Assembly (NCBI GenBank): GCA_041736675.1
Contig: JBGSTD010000004.1
Location: forward strand, 39,781 to 103,780
Origin: Salaquimonas sp041736675
GTDB lineage: Bacteria > Pseudomonadota > Alphaproteobacteria > Rhizobiales > Rhizobiaceae
Length of the DNA: 64,000 nucleotides
Reading direction: 5' to 3'
The translations under genes and the position numbers were made by a program. The number at the start of each line of letters is the position of its first letter. The stretch's first letter is position 1. The notes beneath the pieces are model-generated. The model searched no databases and was not told where the DNA came from. It was given only the letters and a program-made list of their open reading frames with translations. This document shows, piece by piece, positions 60,953-64,000 of the stretch.

Positions 60953-61183
60953 GTCGTTCTCCAAATTGGCACAAGCTAATCGGTGTGCTCTCTGATACAA
61001 TCCAACTACTGATCGCAACGCATGACAACTGCATGACAGTGCGAGCGAGGGCGAAAACAAAATAGAGTTAACTCCCTTTCCTGATCTACTGCAATCGGCA
61101 AAAATAAAATTGCCAATGGCTGTAATATGCACTTGAATTGTTTTCTACCGGCAACAAAAACCTAACGCGAAGCAGTAACCGGA

Positions 61184-62854
61184 ATGTCAGCATCCATCAT
61201 TTTCATCAATCTAGCCGGGGCTGTTGCCCTTCTTCTCTGGGCGACCAGAATGATACGAACCGGCGTCGAAAGGGCATTGGGCAACAAGTTGCGTGTCTAT
61301 TTGCGCACAGCTTTCCGCAACTCTCCACTTGCAGCCTTTTTCGGATTTCTTTTTGCAATCCTGATGCAAAGTTCAACCGGGGTTGTTCTTGTGATCACAG
61401 GTTTCGTAAGCAGTGGCATGATGACAACAGCGATAGGCATTGCCGCTGCTGCCGGAGCAGATCTCGGCTCTGCACTGGTCACCAGATTGTTGCGTTTTGA
61501 ACTGGGAATACTGATCCCGGTATTTCTCCTGGCAGGAATGACCATATTTCGAATGAGCGAATCGCATCCATGGCGGCCCATTGCCCGCATATTGTTTGGA
61601 TTTGGCTTACTCCTGATGTCACTTCAGCTCATCGGAGCGGCGAGCGAACCGCTGAGGGAGAGTAAAATTCTACCCATAGTGATGAACTATTTATCAGGTG
61701 ACTGGATAACAGCCTTCGTTCTTGCAGCGATTTTGGCCTGGCTGTTTCATTCGAGTGTCGCTGCAATTCTGTTTCTCGCAACATTGTTTGATCGCGATCT
61801 AATTGCACCGGTATTGTTGTTTCCCCTTGTGCTTGGAATAAATTTCGGCGGAGCAATGATCTCGGTAATTCTTACAAAAGGCATGAACCGCGATGCACGA
61901 ATGGTAACGGTCGGCAATCTCATGATCCGGGGTATTTCTGCAATATTCATCCTGATTGGCCTGATCTTTTTTCCGATTTCCTTCGACACAGTTCAGGGGC
62001 TGTTCGGCACCAATCCGGGCAATACCGTGGTCACGGCACATATCGTTTTCAATGGTGGAATTGCTATTTTGGGGATAATTCTCTCCGGATTGGTTGCACG
62101 TATTCTCAGGCGCGTGATGACTGTGGAACATACCGGCAATCACGATTTCTCCCGTCAGACTGCTCTCGATGAAGACGATCTTTCAAGCCCGCGCCTGGCA
62201 ATTGCCAATACTTCGCGTGAGATGCTTGTTCTGTGTGACCAGATCAACCTGATGCTGAATGTCGTCATAAAGCTGCTGCGAAAGCGTGATGATGAAGAAA
62301 TGCGTTCTCTGGTATTGCTGGATGATGAGGTCGACCGGGTTCACAACCAGATAAAAGCCTATTTGGCACGGATCGAAAACCTGCAGCCAGATTCCAAGGA
62401 AAACGATCAAGTGATCAATTTGATGATGGCAACAATCAAGCTAGAACAGGCCGCAGATATTATTACAAGCAACCTTGTCGCAAAAATTGACAAGAAAGCA
62501 ACACGTTCCATCGAGTTTTCTGAACAAGGCTGGCAGGAGTTGCTTGCGCTGCACAAGGAGGTTTCCACCAATGCGAAATTGGCATTCAATGTCCTGATCA
62601 TGCATGATCTTGAAATCGCCCGCCAATTGGTCAGCCAAAAAGAGATTGTTCGATCAATGGAACAAGCGAGCGAGGAAAGACATATTCAACGGTTGCGTGA
62701 CGGGGATAGCAGAAGCAAGAGTTCCAGTTCACTTCACATAGATATCGTCCGCGATTTCAAGGAAATCAATTCACTCCTGGTTTCTATCGCCTACCCGGTT
62801 CTGGAATCGGCCGGAATGTTGAGGAGTTCACGTCTAACTTCACAAAATACCTGA
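61184..62854 (+). CDS. Na/Pi cotransporter family protein with PhoU-like domain
   Basis: A 556-residue membrane protein. The N-terminal two-thirds has about nine TM helices with two repeats carrying the QSST-type signature (LMQSSTGVVLVITGFVSSG and WLFHSSVAAILFLA; the second is degenerate). The C-terminal part (about 340-556) is an all-helical PhoU-like domain. Family members (NptA/YjbB) move phosphate with sodium, usually as export or low-affinity flux. The weak ribosome site suggests low expression. A convergent sensor kinase gene follows. Confidence 0.9.
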   Translation: MSASIIFINLAGAVALLLWATRMIRTGVERALGNKLRVYLRTAFRNSPLAAFFGFLFAILMQSSTGVVLVITGFVSSGMMTTAIGIAAAAGADLGSALVTRLLRFELGILIPVFLLAGMTIFRMSESHPWRPIARILFGFGLLLMSLQLIGAASEPLRESKILPIVMNYLSGDWITAFVLAAILAWLFHSSVAAILFLATLFDRDLIAPVLLFPLVLGINFGGAMISVILTKGMNRDARMVTVGNLMIRGISAIFILIGLIFFPISFDTVQGLFGTNPGNTVVTAHIVFNGGIAILGIILSGLVARILRRVMTVEHTGNHDFSRQTALDEDDLSSPRLAIANTSREMLVLCDQINLMLNVVIKLLRKRDDEEMRSLVLLDDEVDRVHNQIKAYLARIENLQPDSKENDQVINLMMATIKLEQAADIITSNLVAKIDKKATRSIEFSEQGWQELLALHKEVSTNAKLAFNVLIMHDLEIARQLVSQKEIVRSMEQASEERHIQRLRDGDSRSKSSSSLHIDIVRDFKEINSLLVSIAYPVLESAGMLRSSRLTSQNT

Positions 62855-62995
62855 AGTGGTGAAAAGGTTATTTCTCGAAAACAGCGTCTCCACCAGATGA
62901 TGGGAAAACCCATCGATTTGCTGGATTGCTCCGAATTTGGACCAACTGACTCAAGTATTTTCAGGGGGGCAGTTGCAATCCAAAACACGAAGCAA

Positions 62996-64000
62996 TCAAG
63001 CCGGTGAACTTTTCTCTTTCAAAGCCAAAGGCATTCTGAGTTCAAAGCAGGCACCCTTGGTTGATGAAACGAGCGCAATTGTCCCTCCATATCTCTCTGC
63101 AACCGCTTTTACGATGGACAATCCCAAACCGCTTCCCGCGATAGCGTGCTCTTCTCCACGATTAAACCGGTCAAAAATTTCATGGCGGTGTTTTTCGGGA
63201 ATTCCAGGTCCGTTGTCACTGACAAGTACGGTTGCTTGTGCAGCTTCAACACCCACCGCGACGAGCAACTCTGCGCGATCTTGCATCCCGTATTTGAGCG
63301 CATTGTCGATCAGGTTATCAACCGCCTCGCCCAATGTAACCGGATCACACTTGACAAGAATATTGCGGGTCTCGGCGTTGAAGGTCATGTCCACGTCCCT
63401 GCGCAAGGCCGCTGGAGCATGACGACTGACAACTTCCGAGACAAGATCTACCAGATTGATTGTCTGAACCAAACTATCACGTGATTTTCCGGTGGCGCGG
63501 TCAAGGCTCAACAATTGAGTGGTAAGGCGGCTGGTACTGCGTGCAGCTTCCGCCAGGAGTTTCATTCGAACACGCAAAGCCTTTTCCGTTGGAGCGGTTT
63601 CTCCCGCTTCCGCCATTGCCTGAATACCGGCAATCGGGTTTCGAAGCTGGTGGGCTGCATTCGATATGAAAGTCTCGCGTTGTTCCAACTCATCTGAGAG
63701 GCGTTTGAACAGATAGTTGGTAGCGTCCACGATTGGTGCGATTTCCGTTGGCAAGGCTCGTTTTATTGGCTGCAAATCTTCAGGCGACCGTTCGACAATT
63801 GCTTCCCTGAAATGGGTCAGAGGCCGAAGTCCGCGACGAATGCCAAACCAGACAAGCAAACCGGCCGACACAATAACCACCGCCATGATCGCGATGGACT
63901 GCAGCAATAGCCGTTGTATAAGCCTGTTTCGTTCAGTTACTGTTTGCCAGACCTGTACGGTCATCCAGCCTCCAATCTCTGAATCAGAAATGAACTCCTT
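62996..64000 (-). CDS. Two-component sensor histidine kinase (3' part, cut by window end)
   Basis: The C-terminal 334 residues are in the window; the frame stays open past 64000, so the N-terminus is missing. Visible are the end of a periplasmic domain (ISDSEIGGWMTVQVWQTVTERN), a TM helix (SIAIMAVVIVSAGLLVWFGI), a HAMP-like linker, the HisKA H-box FISNAAHQLRNPIAGIQ with the phosphorylated His, and the ATPase N, G1 and G2 boxes (DNLIDNALKYG, VSDNGPGIPE, GSGLGLSIVKAV). It resembles TctE/QseC-type kinases. The response regulator would lie beyond the window. Confidence 0.93.
   Translation of the reverse strand, partial: KEFISDSEIGGWMTVQVWQTVTERNRLIQRLLLQSIAIMAVVIVSAGLLVWFGIRRGLRPLTHFREAIVERSPEDLQPIKRALPTEIAPIVDATNYLFKRLSDELEQRETFISNAAHQLRNPIAGIQAMAEAGETAPTEKALRVRMKLLAEAARSTSRLTTQLLSLDRATGKSRDSLVQTINLVDLVSEVVSRHAPAALRRDVDMTFNAETRNILVKCDPVTLGEAVDNLIDNALKYGMQDRAELLVAVGVEAAQATVLVSDNGPGIPEKHRHEIFDRFNRGEEHAIAGSGLGLSIVKAVAERYGGTIALVSSTKGACFELRMPLALKEKSSPA

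Noticed and set aside
1..64000. Mobile elements, CRISPR arrays, toxin-antitoxin or defence genes
   Set aside because: None of the translated frames shows transposase, integrase, Cas or toxin motifs, and no spaced direct repeats were seen.

Overview
The window looks like part of an alphaproteobacterial chromosome, most likely a marine or soil member of the Hyphomicrobiales/Rhizobiales. The basis is gene content: many ABC and TRAP uptake systems, GntR/FCD and LysR regulators, UgpBAEC, a gcvTHP operon behind a tandem glycine riboswitch, and paired ATPases with a DUF2160-like small membrane protein. GC is moderate (about half). There is no rRNA, tRNA, CRISPR array, phage or insertion sequence that I can recognise. 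Almost every gene encodes import or catabolism of a small organic compound. Taxonomy is an inference from gene content only.

Layout. (1) 23-5966: a minus-strand operon (DUF1185 protein, alpha/beta hydrolase, flavin reductase with a Nudix-like tail, luciferase-like monooxygenase, aldehyde dehydrogenase) with a divergent LysR regulator and a textbook LysR box between them. It resembles ring-opening modules such as rut. (2) 6013-7932: a MobA-type 3-hydroxybenzoate 4-monooxygenase. (3) 8259-13659: a YeeE/YedE transporter followed by an RND adaptor and pump. (4) 13787-30865: a 17-kb catabolic island made of four divergent or facing operons. It holds three TIM-barrel isomerases, a Gfo/Idh oxidoreductase, an enolase-superfamily dehydratase, a GntR/FCD regulator, a D-2-hydroxyacid dehydrogenase, a six-gene ABC importer, and a Tm-1-like / PEP-hydrolase-like / cupin / M24 operon. 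The same 13-bp palindrome (CTGGT-N3-ACCAG) lies upstream of all four operons, which ties them into one probable regulon.

(5) 31014-31952: a BKACE-type enzyme. (6) 32383-40748: a hexuronate divergon, with uxuA-uxuB-kdgK on one side and a GntR regulator, a TRAP importer and an L-idonate/L-gulonate 5-dehydrogenase on the other; together they give a route from an imported sugar acid to KDPG. (7) 40806-45000: ugpBAEC for glycerol-3-phosphate. (8) 45362-57008: tandem glycine riboswitch, gcvTHP, a second TRAP importer with a Tat-type binding protein, then a PuuA/IpuC-like gamma-glutamylamide synthetase, an aldehyde dehydrogenase and an iron alcohol dehydrogenase. This gene set would fit breakdown of an amino alcohol such as ethanolamine to glycine. 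(9) 57062-60952: a visibly more GC-rich four-gene ABC importer. (10) 61184-64000: a Na/Pi cotransporter-family protein and the 3' part of a sensor kinase cut by the window end.

A recurrent design feature: each of the five periplasmic binding-protein genes is followed within about 50 bp by a stable hairpin, in front of the next gene. The most interesting candidates for undescribed biology are the four-operator regulon in region 4 and the glycine-linked amine module in region 8.
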